This document shows positions 1 through 10,375 of a stretch of 64,000 bases of DNA, one piece after another. Source of the DNA: Blastomussa wellsi (taxonomy: Eukaryota; Cnidaria; Anthozoa; Scleractinia; Plerogyridae); NCBI GenBank assembly GCA_947652115.1, contig OX393562.1, positions 22,067,651-22,131,650 of the forward strand. The letters run 5' to 3'. Both the position numbers and the translations under genes were made by a program. Each line of letters starts with the position of its first letter. Position 1 is the stretch's first letter. The notes beneath the pieces are model-generated. The model saw only the letters and a list, made by a program, of their open reading frames with translations, was not told the origin of the DNA and made no database searches.

Positions 1-1240
1 TAACGATCTCTCTATATAAAGAACTCATTCGAGCTAAAATCGCCAGTGGGTTTTTCTATTCCTAGCCGATCTGGTGTTCAGTTTAGAGTCAACCAACTCC
101 CATCCGCGAAGCTTAAAAATCTGCTTTGAGAAATCAAGGTTGGTATTTTATCCTGTATTTTTAAGTATTAAATTGGTATATTTAAAACGTAACTCTATTA
201 CAGTTCATTGATGGTACAATTAGGCCGCATAAATTAGAAGTACTTTCATAGCACTTTAGGCCTTTTAAACGACCCATCAAAAAGAAGTGCATGTACCAGG
301 AGTACTATAGACTTCCGATTAAACTTTCTAGTGTCAAAGATTAATAAGTCTTCAGAGCTGATGGGAGTAGTACTGTAGCTTTGCAAACTTAAGCGATGTT
401 TAATAAGTGACAATAGGCAGCTTAGTTCTACATTCTAGGTCAGTTTAACAATTATGGTTAGTAAATTAAACAGAAATGAAGGTAGTTTTTATTAAATTTT
501 CGGCAAGTTTTTCTTAGATTTCATTACCCCTTATATTTACATTTATTACTTTTATGAAGTTAAAACGTGAAACAGTGCTTATGACCAATACTACAAGAGC
601 ATAATGTCAGTAAACCGCTTCTTTTCAGTTCTCAAGATTGCGTCGCTGCTGATATCTCTTTCGTAAATTGTCGACGCCATTTTTAACGTTTGGTGCCATA
701 CTTTTCGAAATGGACGATGCCAAAGATCGTTTTGTCACGCAAAAAAATAAGTAAATCACCATTCAGTCAATGAATTCAAGAAAAAGAGAAATTATAGGAG
801 AAAACAAATGACTGGGCGTTACCCCAAACCGCATATTATGTCAGAATCACGCAAAGGTCCTGTCATGGAGATTACAAGGTCCCATTAATATATGGACAAT
901 TTTAAGTAAAAATCTAATGGGTGGATTTTCCCCAAACTGGAAGAAACTAAAGGTCATATTTGTTCTGTTCCATTACCATGGAAACGGCCTACTTAACAAA
1001 AAAACTTCACAAATAGACTTTAGCAGTTAGCATTCAACTGCGACATCGTGATTGAATCTTTCAAAACTGTGTTCAGCCACCTTATTTTAAATTTTGCCTC
1101 GTCTGTGAAGAGAATAGTAGTTTTTGGATGATTCTTTAAGGCTTCTTTTGATGTTAACGATGGTTTTAATGCGCACTTCTGTTTGAGCACCAACGATCAT
1201 GTACTACCATCGACTATCATTAAGATTAGTATATTCTCAG

Positions 1241-1307
1241 CTCCGACTATTGCATTTCTAGCTTTTTGATTGGCTAAAAAACTCCGACTATGAGCCAATA
1301 GTCGGAG
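1241..1307. repeat. Short foldback repeat
   Basis: CTCCGACTATTG near the left edge is inverted at the right edge as CAATAGTCGGAG, with a further inner copy between them. It lies in a stretch of unit A promoter that is absent from unit B, so it is a later insertion. Family unknown. Confidence 0.55.
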
Positions 1308-1432
1308 TTTTACGTCATATGGAAAATAGTGCGCCAAGTTTTTAACTTCAGCCCTCTATAATGACCGACACTGGCAGGTTTCAGGAGCTGTTTCCCACAA
1401 AAATTCAAGAGATATGGTTTGAGAATTTACTA

Positions 1433-1548
1433 AAACAATTATTCCATTCGCCCTTGTTGGATATGAAGTGATTATAACCAACTCGCGCTACGCGCTCGTT
1501 GGTTATTTTATCACTTCATATCCAACGCGGGCTCATGGAATAATTGTT
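1433..1548. repeat. Foldback MITE-like repeat (AACAATTATTCCAT type)
   Basis: The arms AACAATTATTCCATTCGCC and its near-complement enclose inverted copies of TTGGATATGAAGTGAT, making an almost perfect 116-base palindrome. A diverged copy lies at 24660-24730. It sits between the unit A promoter blocks and is missing from unit B, so it arrived after the duplication. Confidence 0.7.
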
Positions 1549-1558
1549 ATTTATTCCT

Positions 1559-1670
1559 TTTGACGACGCACATGATAGTCGTTGATAGTTCAGGGAGAGT
1601 TTAACTTTCATCGCCTATCATACGCTGATTGACCAAGGCTTAATACAACCCTTACGAGATTTTAGCCCGA
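1559..1670 (+). promoter_or_regulatory. Candidate proximal promoter of copy A with GATA/TATC motifs
   Basis: This block, from 167 to about 55 bases before the start codon, is conserved with the copy B upstream region. It carries GATAGTCGTTGATAG and later CGCCTATCATACG, i.e. repeated GATA/TATC cores. Another shared TATC element (CGACTATCAT) lies near 1210 and is now separated from this block by about 330 bases of inserted foldback DNA. A regulatory role is inferred from conservation and position only; no TATA box was identified. Confidence 0.35.
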
Positions 1671-1725
1671 TAATTTTGTGTTTTTTATTCTGCTCAACAG
1701 TACAGTAAAGATATTCATTGCACTA

Positions 1726-4700
1726 ATGGCCAAATTTCATTCCACGGCGTTCAGTGTGTTCTTTGTGTTAGCAGTTTTGAGAACTGCTGCAATGGCGGAT
1801 CAATGCCAGATTGCTTTAACCAAACGTTGTATAAACATGTACAAAGAAGATCTGACCGCTACTCACGAAAGCATAGGAGGACACTGCTTCAGATTGCAGG
1901 TATGACGAGAATAGATGTCGAGAAAGATCATCTGGTGCACGGCATTACTGACCACGGAAATAGATTTTGTGACCAAACGTTAACATGATCTCTTTGAAGA
2001 GCAGCACCAACTAAGAACAAGAAACTTCCACATCCGGGACTTATTCGCTCAATACAAAATTCCTTTCTTAGACCTTATTTCAACTTGAAAAAATCTAGAA
2101 GAGATAGAAATGTTTTGACACTTTCGATTTACACTTTTCATATCGTCTTGTTTAGCATTATCTTATTTTATTCGGCAAACAGAAAATGGTGAACTGTCTT
2201 GCCAGTGAACCCAATTGTGGTGGTGAGCTTATTGAAAGATTCCGTTACTGGATTGTACAAATGGCGATGATGGATAAGGTCTTAGGAACCTGTAAAGAAG
2301 TCGACTACGCTACACTCAAGAGCCTCGTGCAAGAATCAGGTTTGACCCTTTGAACTTTTCGTTAAGTTTTCGTAATAGTATTTGCACTCTCGTGATACGT
2401 TTTTTGGCTGTTTTCAACAGCCAATTAGGTTGTGGTTTGTATTTTAATAACAATGGGTGACGGCACGAGAAAAATCGCTATTGGGGGCTGCTTTTACCTT
2501 TGAAAGTTGTAACCATATTTGGAAAGTCACGTGACCAGAACACGGGAACACTTAACATTTGCAAAGCTTAGATCTTTCTCGGATAAAACCAAAGCCAACA
2601 GATAGAGTGCATTCAAATGTGAAATCTGTAGCAGGGATTTGTTGAGATTTCCGTTAGTTAAAAAGCTATGACGTCATACAAATTTGTGACCATATATATT
2701 TTCTTCAGTTTAGCCTGCTAAATAATACATAGTTTGAATACCTTACTGAGTTGATGGTTGAAGTTAATATTTGTGGGAATTTGTTATCATCATTGAAACC
2801 TTTTTATAATGGAATAGGTAAACATTTACAGGTGGTCTCTCACCAGCTTCTTACTTTTCTAAATAGAAACTGGGACATTTTTCTGTCGAGACATTCAAAC
2901 TTAAACTGATGGAAGTAAATTATTTGCTCATTTTACGAGCAATTTCTTTGTTTTTTTTTTTGTTACTTTCTTTTTCTTGCCAACAGATGTAGGAAAAGGT
3001 CGTCGTTACCTGGACGAAGTTGGTGAGATAAATGAATTTATTATTAATTTAGTATAAATAATTATAGTTTCGTCAAGCATATAGGAAGATAAGTGAATTT
3101 CTTTACTGTTATGCTAAAATTATTCGTTTATTTTTTGCTTTGCTTGCAACACCTGCCCACATCACACACAATTCCAGTCTTATATCCACTGATTTCAGTG
3201 GCGATTTTGGATCCCATTAACTTGAGGATTCCATTATATAACCCTTTATTTATATATAAAACTTTATAAAATAAAGTTTACTACTACTACTTCCTTTAAA
3301 GCCACAATGGTTGCTAGAGAATCTACTGCTTTTTTTAAGTTATTGAAACAGCTTTCTTCAGTCAACCACGGCAGGCTGATAAAGCACGGGGTCTACAAAT
3401 ACACTCAGCCTGGACATTAATGTTTTGCTGTGCATTTTTTTTTTTTCGTATTTGGACTTTTAATACTTCGCGTGCTAATTAAGACGGAATCCGTTAGGAC
3501 TTCGAGCATTCATTGGACAAATGATGTACCAAAATGATTTACACCTTATTACAAGCTTTTGTGTTACTACTTCAAATATATTATCAAAAGAAATCTTTTC
3601 TAACAACACCAAACATCGAAAACAAATTTCGAAGTTCCACTATAATTCCATTTTACAAAATCGCTACACGTTAGATTTTGCCTACAGTTTGTGATCTTTA
3701 AAATTCATTTTCTCGGGCTCTGATAAGAAATTGTTGTCGGTGTTATCGCGGACAATTACTTACATCATTACCTTTTATTAAGGGTAAAAATAACGCAATA
3801 TGATTTAAATTATTCTGGTGCTCGATTTTTGTCCAACTAAAATAAATATTACTCAACTTCCTGATTGATTCCGTCTTAAACTCTTCTCACGGGAAAATGT
3901 ATAACTTACAAGTGGCCTCACTCCAATGTGCGGCTTAATCATAGCTCAGTTGAATTGGTAGAGCATCGCACCGGTATCGCGGAGGTCACGGGTTCGAGTC
4001 CCATTGAAGTCCATAGCTTTTTCAGGTTTCTTTATTCCAATTTCTTAATTGGGACATTAACAGCGTCGATTATTTGTCACATTCATTTTCAATATCCCCT
4101 TATTAAAGATTTTTCTTAAAGTGCACCTAACCCCACAATATTTTTTCGTTAAAATAAATCTTTGCACCAGTTCGAAACGCATTGCACCTTTCGTTTCTCC
4201 TTTATACTAAATGCGGACTATTTATAGCATTTAAAAGTTACGAAAAACTGTACGTTATTTGGTCCACGACCGAGTACGAAGGGGCGTGGGTCTATTCCTG
4301 GGCAGACGTCACAGACTTGATGCGATGCAAATCAGTTTGTGACGTCAACCCAGGAATAGACGCCCCTTCTGACTCGGCCGTGAACCAACTGATGCTCGGT
4401 TTTTCCTAACTTTTAAATGCTGTAACAAGTCAGCATTGCCCAGTTTCATACCGTGAGTTACTGGGTCGAGTGCGGACTTAAGCTGACAAATTAAAAGAAA
4501 AGAATGGCTTCCGCATCACGAGCGTATTGTTTTAAAAACAAAAGGATTACGGAAGCGCATAAGTCGTCGGGACTTTACAGTTTTGTTTATTTTTTTAATT
4601 TGTCCGCGAAAGTCCGCGCTCGACCCAGTATCTCACGGTATGAAACTGGGCAATGTGGTAAAAAGGAGAAACGAAAAGTTGTAACGCGTTTCGAACTGGT

Positions 4701-5079
4701 GCAAAGGTTTATTGTAGCGAAAAAAATATTTTGTGGTTAGGTGCACTTTAAGCGAGACATCCCCAGCTGAAAAACTTGACATCTATCACATAAAACAAGA
4801 AAAATTAATAAAAAAATTAATGTGTCAATTTCTTTGACAGTGTACGACCCTTCTGATGCTTGCGCTGTGACAGTGAACAAGAAGTGTGTGCGCTACTACA
4901 TGACTTTGATCAAAGATCGTCAGATGTGCAAAGATGCTGAGAAACTTAACAAGTGTTATGAGTTATACAGCAAAAGTATCGATTGTAAATCTAAGATAAT
5001 ACAGCTGTACGTAAGCACGGTTGAAGATGTGGCTCAAAGATTTCTCCAAATTATGGAGAATCAGATGAAGTCTTCGTGA
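1726..5079 (+). CDS. Secreted two-module cysteine-rich protein, copy A (4 exons)
   Basis: Exons are 1726-1899, 2183-2339, 2987-3022 and 4841-5079, all with GT-AG borders and compatible phases (0, 1, 1), giving 201 residues. The start is the first in-frame ATG. It gives a signal peptide with a hydrophobic core (FSVFFVLAVL) and likely cleavage after AMA, before DQC. The mature protein is helical and cysteine-rich. I see two related modules, each following C-x7-C-x(13-18)-C-x8-C-x(6-9)-C. Module 1 has a sixth Cys 24 residues further on; module 2 here lacks it because the frame ends early at TGA (5077-5079), where copy B has TGC. The mature chain therefore has 11 cysteines against 12 in copy B. 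Function and family are not recognised; a secreted disulfide-rich role is inferred from the signal peptide and cysteines. Confidence 0.85.
3888..4085 (+). repeat. tRNA-derived SINE in intron 3 of copy A
   Basis: A tRNA-like head begins near 3937 with an A box (TAGCTCAGTTGAATTGG) and a B box (GGTTCGAGTCC). The anticodon position reads GGT, so the source was probably tRNA-Thr. The downstream tail (AGCTTTTTCAGGTTTC, then TTCCAATTTCTTAATTGGG) is shared with the copies at 26745-26890 and 25805-26010. Poor acceptor pairing and the non-tRNA tail argue against a functional tRNA. A copy at the same place in the paralogue shows that insertion preceded gene duplication. Confidence 0.75.
4120..4747. mobile_element. 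MITE with TTAA target duplication (piggyBac-like), interrupted
   Basis: The terminal inverted repeats start AGTGCACCTAACC and extend, with gaps, over most of each half. TTAA stands on both sides (4116-4119, 4748-4751). The paralogous intron at about 27393-27405 reads TTTTCTTAAGCGAGA without the insert, giving an empty site. The centre is a long palindrome (GGGGCGTGGGTCTATTCCTG and complement). A 222-base second element is nested at 4434-4655. A related copy ends at 29312. The superfamily is inferred from the TTAA only. Confidence 0.8.
4434..4655. mobile_element. Foldback MITE nested in the TTAA MITE
   Basis: Inverted ends CATTGCCCAGTTTCATACC and complement continue into ACTGGGTCGAG/GTCCGC arms around a 110-base centre. 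The uninterrupted relative at about 29230 reads AGTCAGAATTTGGTAAAAAGG, while here AGTCAG and TGGTAAAAAGG are split by this element. That confirms insertion; the target duplication is unclear. Confidence 0.7.
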
Positions 5080-5164
5080 ACTACATCGGCAGAAATGTAA
5101 GGAAATACTTAACAGATGTTTTTAGAGCCTTCGTTTGGATTGTAACAAAAGTATAAAAAGCATC

Positions 5165-5170
5165 AATAAA
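5165..5170 (+). terminator. Polyadenylation signal AATAAA of copy A
   Basis: AATAAA lies 86 bases after the stop codon, within 3' flank conserved with copy B (AATAAA at 27841). Confidence 0.5.
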
Positions 5171-5252
5171 AGTGGGGAATAACCATACCAAATCTTGTGC
5201 AATAGTAAGCTGTGATATTTAACGGATGTATGTAGAGTTTTTAGTAAGAACG

Positions 5253-5851
5253 GCAGTATCAACAGATACTATGAGATGTTTTAGAGAAAAAGGAGAATAC
5301 CATCTGTTACTTTGTATATGTGTAGTGTGTATAATGCAAGTGTTTGATAACATGAGCTCTTCACCTTTTTTGGTTTTATGGACTTTATTACAAGGGATTT
5401 GAAGCTGTTATTAATGTAGCACTATCCATATTAAAGGAATAGAAGACGGGTGGTTTTGCATTTTACCGCATTTTTTTACACGTTGAATGCGATTTTGGTG
5501 TGCCGTAACGCTAAATCAGCCTGAAATCAGAGCCAATGAAGAAATTTTGTACCTGAAACTAGAGTTTCATGAAGTTTAAGTACAAATGTACAAATTTTTG
5601 CTTTGGTGCATGCATGCATGAATCGTTCTCAATTTTTTTGTTGCTTGCTTTCATTTCCTTTTTCTCGACCTTTCTTTCCTCGCTACCTTCTACTCTCCAC
5701 AGCCTGTCTAGCTGCTGGAAAAGTTTCGGTCCAGATCATTGGTAAACCCTGTAAAGGAGGCCCAGATCTACTATATGTATACATATATTGGCCTTTTCAT
5801 GAACAATTTTGCACCAAAACCGATCAGGGTTTTTTCTTATTAGAGGGAGAA

Positions 5852-5883
<32 letters not shown>

Positions 5884-5979
5884 TGGAGGTATAGCAAGAT
5901 AATTTGGTTTTATCAACTGGGTTAATTGGCCACCGCAAAGAGAGTCGAAATCTCTTTACGGTGGCCAATTCACGATGTT
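5253..5979. other. No gene recognised; interspersed-repeat debris
   Basis: This stretch lies between the end of duplication unit A and Ngaro element 1. A short palindrome at 5934-5970 (AATTGGCCACCG and complement) belongs to a repeat also seen near 26150-26200. No ORF with coding character was seen. Confidence 0.5.
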
Positions 5980-6191
5980 TTTATGCCCCTTCCTTCCTGT
6001 CTTATAATATCCCTCCCCTAATGAGCTGCCTTGCCTGAGCTCTGTTTACTGGGCTATAAACAACGAACAAGCATCTGGAGTAAAATGGCTATGAGTTAAG
6101 ACCCATAGCCGCTTTTATTAAAATATCAACTTCAAAACATCTGATTTGTACATAGTTAAGCCCAGTAAAGGTGCGGGCAAAGAAAACGCCA
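5980..6191 (-). repeat. Ngaro 1 terminal repeat R, outer copy
   Basis: 212 bases, apparently identical to 6450-6661. It contains the hairpin GGCTATG-loop-CATAGCC (about 6087-6110), which also occurs twice in the corresponding end of Ngaro element 2. Confidence 0.88.
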
Positions 6192-6247
6192 CATAAAAAG
6201 TAGCCTACAAACAAGATAGGTGGCCAGGACATGGGGAGGAGGAGGGG

Positions 6248-6451
6248 TGAAAAAATCTTTCAAAAAGATGGAATCCACGAGTTGCACTCACATGGCTTGA
6301 ATAGTCACGTGACCCCCACTTGCCCCTAAAGGGGGTGGAGCTTAATCACAATACACTCCCTCCCAATGCAAAAGCCACTTAAGAAAGCTATAACAACATT
6401 TTAAAAGGAAGAAAGGACATAAAAATCCTATTCGCAGGCAAATATTTTGTT
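6248..6451 (-). repeat. Ngaro 1 repeat L, internal copy
   Basis: About 204 bases matching 11868-12072 without a visible difference. It abuts the internal R copy at 6450, forming the L/R junction needed for the circular-intermediate replication model of this group. Confidence 0.88.
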
Positions 6452-6661
6452 TATGCCCCTTCCTTCCTGTCTTATAATATCCCTCCCCTAATGAGCTGCC
6501 TTGCCTGAGCTCTGTTTACTGGGCTATAAACAACGAACAAGCATCTGGAGTAAAATGGCTATGAGTTAAGACCCATAGCCGCTTTTATTAAAATATCAAC
6601 TTCAAAACATCTGATTTGTACATAGTTAAGCCCAGTAAAGGTGCGGGCAAAGAAAACGCCA
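6450..6661 (-). repeat. Ngaro 1 repeat R, internal copy
   Basis: Apparently identical to the outer R copy at 5980-6191. It is followed on the plus strand by the hairpin array that forms the element's 3' region. Confidence 0.88.
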
Positions 6662-6797
6662 GAAGCATCTGTGCATTGACAAGCACAAATGCTGCCCCAC
6701 CCCAGGCAATGCAGCACAGAAAGGAGAGTAAAAAATTCTGAACAAAAAACATGGGTATAGGAAAATCAGAGAGAAACAGATGATGGTATAATACTGT

Positions 6798-7530
6798 GTG
6801 GAACAGCCGCCCATGCTGGCTGAAGCCACTATTATTATGACTAGATCTACTCATTAATATACCCTATCAATAATTAACTGTTCAATGAGACAGCCTATCA
6901 CTGCCAACAATTTACGAATAGTTTCTCTGACCAACCACGTGGCATAGCCACCCCTATAAAATACAGTTGTACCGACTGAAGACAACAGTCGCCCATGCTA
7001 ACTGAAGCGCTGTGGTAGTAAAATGAGCAAGAGAGTGCGAAATGGTGTAAAAACAAACCAAGTCAACAGTAGCCCATACAAACTGATATTGACAAACTAA
7101 TGCAGGAAGAAACTCATCACATTATCTTAGGATAATGTTCACCAGTTGCCCATGCTAACTGATGTAGAGAATCTACTACTGTAACAACCCAAACATACAC
7201 AATAAAAACAGCTGTTCTATTCTGCTGGCAAGAGCTGCCCATGCTAACTCTCCCCCTTAAGATGGTGTGAGAAGCTGTTCTTTCATCAACATGGATGGCC
7301 AACCGCCCATGCTAACCAGCCTACCATGATGATGGTCAACTAGATTTTAATATACACAGAGAGAACACTCCCACAGTCTGCTAAAAAGTAATCTACATAG
7401 TGCAAATAGCTTGCACCGTCTGCTAGGAAGAGCTGCCCATGCTAACTCGATCCTTTCAGACGATGTTAGAAACTAGTCCCCAATCAACATGGGTAGCCAG
7501 CCGCCCATGCTGACCAGCCTACCGTGCTGA
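6798..7530. repeat. Array of eight hairpins with conserved loop GCCCATGCTA (Ngaro 1)
   Basis: Near 6805, 6980, 7060, 7140, 7227, 7295, 7433 and 7495 the core GCCCATGCTAA (variants CATACAA, CATGCTGG) is flanked by short complementary stems. The stems differ: CAGT/ACTG three times, GAG/CTC twice, and GGTAG with CAGC against GCTG with CTACC once. A ninth unit, GACAG/CTGTC around CCGCCCACGCTAA, lies at 11006-11028, next to the SGNH stop codon. Spacing is 65-170 bases and spacers are not conserved. The array follows pol in element orientation. Confidence 0.75.
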
Positions 7531-7607
7531 TGTTCAAATCTAAATTAATTAATCTACACAGCTTTCCCTCCAAAATGATGCTGAAACATGTGCAATAAGC
7601 AATCCTG

Positions 7608-9104
7608 TTAAGAGCTAAGGCTTGGATAGAATTCTAAAAAGGCAATGTTTCGACCATGCCAACTAGCAGGCCACTCCCCATAACACCAGTTGTTGCCAAA
7701 AATAGCACCAAATCCAAGGGCACCCGAAGCATCAGTATATAATTTCAGCTGGTGAGAGTTACACCACTGATCTGACAAGAAAATAGATCGCCCATTGAAT
7801 TCAGTAAGGAAATTATTCCAGACTAACAGATCAGCCTTTACCTCCCTGGAGAGCCGAATCTTAAACGATGGGTCTCTGATGCCTATTGTTAAGTCAATTA
7901 GCCGGCGTAAAAATGCCCGTCCGGGTACCACTACTGAGCAGGCAAAATTTAATAAACCTGTCAGGGACTGGATTTCTTTTAAAGTTACTTTGCGACGTAT
8001 TAAAAAGCCAGTAATTAAATTGCGACACTTAGCAAGTTTCTCTTGAGGCAGCCGAGCCTCCATTAACACTGTGTCTAGCTCAATGCCAGCGAAGGTGATG
8101 GTAGTGGCAGGACCGACAGTTTTCTCTGGTGCCATGGGGACCCCAAGATAATGGCACAGCATCAAAAACAGATCTAACTGTTTCTTACAGAGGCTGTGTG
8201 TTGGAGCAACTATCAAAAAATCATCTAATAAATGCAAAATATGTGGAATATGTAATTTCTGCTGGGCAATCCATTCAATGGCTGTGGAAAAAGTTTCAAA
8301 AGTTTTGCATGAGCTGGAACAACCCATCGGCATGCATCGGTCGTAGTAATAACATCCTCGCCAAAAGATCCCTAAAAGATTGTAATCCTGAGGGTGAATG
8401 GGAATAATGCGAAATGCGTTCTTAATATCAGTTTTAGCCAGGAAGCAACCTGGGCCAACCATTTTAATGTTACCAATTGCATCTTCCACGGTCGCATAAG
8501 AAACACTGGAATGTTCTTCAGAAATTCCCTCATTCAAAGATGAACCCTTAGGGTAAGAAAGGTGATGAATTAAACGAAATTCACCCTCAGTTTTCTTAGG
8601 AACCAAGCCAAGTGGAGATATACGAAAATCTGGAAAAGGAGGCGAGGAGAAAGGACCTGCAAGGCGATGAGCCGCCAATTCTTTTGCAATTTTTTCATCA
8701 ACAATGGCAGGGTTTTGAATTGCCGAAAGTAAATTGGGTGCATCACAGGAGTAACGAAGCCCTTCGTGATGCAAGAGAAAACCCTGAGTGAAGCCATGTG
8801 ATAAGAACTGTACAATTGAATGGTCATACCCAGCAAGAAAAAACAATAAACTACTAATTTTTACGGGTGTTGGCAGTCCCAGCTGGAGTAGACTGTCGGG
8901 GATTTTGGCTGCTGGGGGAGTTAGTGAATCCTCGAATGTTGGAGTTGGGGACAGGTTTTTTGCTGAAGGAACGAAAATTACAATGGAGAGCCCTGTGGGG
9001 GCCCTCACATTTACAGCATGTATGTTTAAAATTACAGCCAGAACACTCCTCCCCCCTATGAAATTTGAAACAATAACCCCGAGGGATATAGGAGGCACTG
9101 GCAA
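7608..9104 (-). CDS. Ngaro 1 pol: reverse transcriptase plus truncated RNase H
   Basis: The 498-codon open frame contains a complete reverse transcriptase: GLVPKKTEGEFRLIHHLS, AKTDIKNAFRIIPIHP, the MGCSSS turn and the catalytic LLDDFLIVAP (an xxDD variant usual for DIRS/Ngaro). The RNase H domain starts at KLYTDASGALGFGAIFG, then the frame is lost after FLEFYP. Comparison with element 2 (FLDFYPIVLSLHLWG) shows a small frameshift followed by a large deletion, so the rest of RNase H and all of the recombinase are gone. The first 250 bases overlap gag in another frame and there is no early ATG. Expression would need +1 frameshifting or reinitiation from gag. Confidence 0.85.
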   Translation of the reverse strand: MPVPPISLGVIVSNFIGGRSVLAVILNIHAVNVRAPTGLSIVIFVPSAKNLSPTPTFEDSLTPPAAKIPDSLLQLGLPTPVKISSLLFFLAGYDHSIVQFLSHGFTQGFLLHHEGLRYSCDAPNLLSAIQNPAIVDEKIAKELAAHRLAGPFSSPPFPDFRISPLGLVPKKTEGEFRLIHHLSYPKGSSLNEGISEEHSSVSYATVEDAIGNIKMVGPGCFLAKTDIKNAFRIIPIHPQDYNLLGIFWRGCYYYDRCMPMGCSSSCKTFETFSTAIEWIAQQKLHIPHILHLLDDFLIVAPTHSLCKKQLDLFLMLCHYLGVPMAPEKTVGPATTITFAGIELDTVLMEARLPQEKLAKCRNLITGFLIRRKVTLKEIQSLTGLLNFACSVVVPGRAFLRRLIDLTIGIRDPSFKIRLSREVKADLLVWNNFLTEFNGRSIFLSDQWCNSHQLKLYTDASGALGFGAIFGNNWCYGEWPASWHGRNIAFLEFYPSLSS

Positions 9105-9918
9105 ACTTTGAGGAACCCGTCGATGGAGGCAATCTTTTAGGGGGGTACTGTGATTTTAACCACAGCTCCCAATGAATAGTTCCCCAGGGAAGGGAGGTTG
9201 CCTGGGATTGTCGTAAAAAGCGAAAGTTTCCATCATAAAATCGCCAGTTGTGCCCCCTGGCAGCCAAATCCTGAATGGTGGCCCCATATTTCATCAAACC
9301 CGGAGCCTCGTGGGGGTAACACCCCGTATAAATACCCACAAAAACATGAAAGGCCTGAAGCCACATATCGAGTGATGTTATACGTTTCGGCCTTGTAACT
9401 GGCTCAATTGCGAAGGATTGAGCTGTACCCTCTTTGGCGGGTTCTAATGTGAGGTGATATTTATCATTATAGGAGGGTTTAACTAGTAATGTCCCGAATT
9501 CTATGTACTCCTCTTGAATGATCTTAGCTTTAATTTTAGCAGGAATGCATGCATCTACTGCCATGCTGACCGAGGTAAAAACCTCTTTGGGGCGCTGTGC
9601 TCCTTGCTCACCTGCCAAGGCCTGGACGACAGGAACTTCAATGTTACATGTACCTTGAGCTGAAGAGACTAAGGAGCCATCTGGTGGCTGTACAGGGTTT
9701 TGAGAGGAAGTAGACTGGAGCTGGCGAGTTACTTCCGCTGTGACCCTATTGACAATAGCACTAATAAGGTCCTCAGATATGGCCCCACCTCCATCGTTCG
9801 CACTGGATTGGGTTGCACCAGCCTCTGAGTGCCGCGTGCGTTGGGTAGGTGTGGAAGCAATAACCTCTAAAGCCTCTGCAGAAGGGCGTTTAGAACGGCG
9901 GGAGCGTCTAGGAGGCAT
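8854..9918 (-). CDS. Ngaro 1 gag-like protein with CCHC-type zinc-binding region
   Basis: The frame begins at the first ATG (9918-9916) and encodes 354 residues. The N-terminus is basic (PPRRSRRSKRP), followed by a Ser/Gln-rich stretch. A conserved central gag region (EEYIEFGTLL ... LAARGHNWRFYDGNFRFLRQ) is also present in element 2. A cysteine/histidine cluster begins CFKFHRGEECSGCNFKHTCC and resembles nucleic-acid-binding knuckles of DIRS/Ngaro gag. It overlaps pol by about 250 bases, with pol in the +1 frame. It presumably binds the element RNA; that role is inferred from position and the zinc cluster. Confidence 0.75.
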   Translation of the reverse strand: MPPRRSRRSKRPSAEALEVIASTPTQRTRHSEAGATQSSANDGGGAISEDLISAIVNRVTAEVTRQLQSTSSQNPVQPPDGSLVSSAQGTCNIEVPVVQALAGEQGAQRPKEVFTSVSMAVDACIPAKIKAKIIQEEYIEFGTLLVKPSYNDKYHLTLEPAKEGTAQSFAIEPVTRPKRITSLDMWLQAFHVFVGIYTGCYPHEAPGLMKYGATIQDLAARGHNWRFYDGNFRFLRQSQATSLPWGTIHWELWLKSQYPPKRLPPSTGSSKFASASYIPRGYCFKFHRGEECSGCNFKHTCCKCEGPHRALHCNFRSFSKKPVPNSNIRGFTNSPSSQNPRQSTPAGTANTRKN

Positions 9919-10375
9919 CTGCAAAAGAATTTAACAGGAAACGAGGGACCTGACCACCCAAAAATTATAAATATAAGTGTGGTGACATAAGCAACAGGCA
10001 ATCATTAAAGGAGGAAATTAACTTAGGAGAAAGAAGACAAAAGAGTTGTGTAACAAATAAGGTCACAACAACAGCATCATGTTGTGTCTTAAGTTATCTA
10101 TTCATTTGTATTTTATTCTATTATTTTATTTAGTATTACTTATTTTCTTTCATCTTGTATTTAATTTCTTTATTTAATGTGTTGTTGTTGTTGTTATGCT
10201 TTATTTTTGGTTTGTTTGGAGCCCAAGCAACAATAATTATTGAGGCTGAATTTGACAGAAGAAAAGAGGGCAGAGAAACATCGAGTAAGATTTGTAATAT
10301 AACAACGATTGCCTGTTGCCGAATAATAAAAAGCAAAGGTGTAATTTGTAAAAGAACACAAGGAGAGGCAAGAGC

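Larger units (their letters stand above)
5..5252 (+). repeat. Tandem segmental duplication, unit A
   Basis: This segment is collinear with 13382-27927 on the same strand. Matching stretches include the first 250 bases, the promoter, all four exons of the cysteine-rich gene, parts of every intron (including one shared SINE) and about 170 bases of 3' flank. Similarity stops at about 5252 (partner 27927), just after a shared AGTAAGAACGG. The left limit may lie outside the window. Unit A is 5.2 kb and unit B 14.5 kb; the difference is mostly later insertions in unit B introns 2 and 3. Confidence 0.85.
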
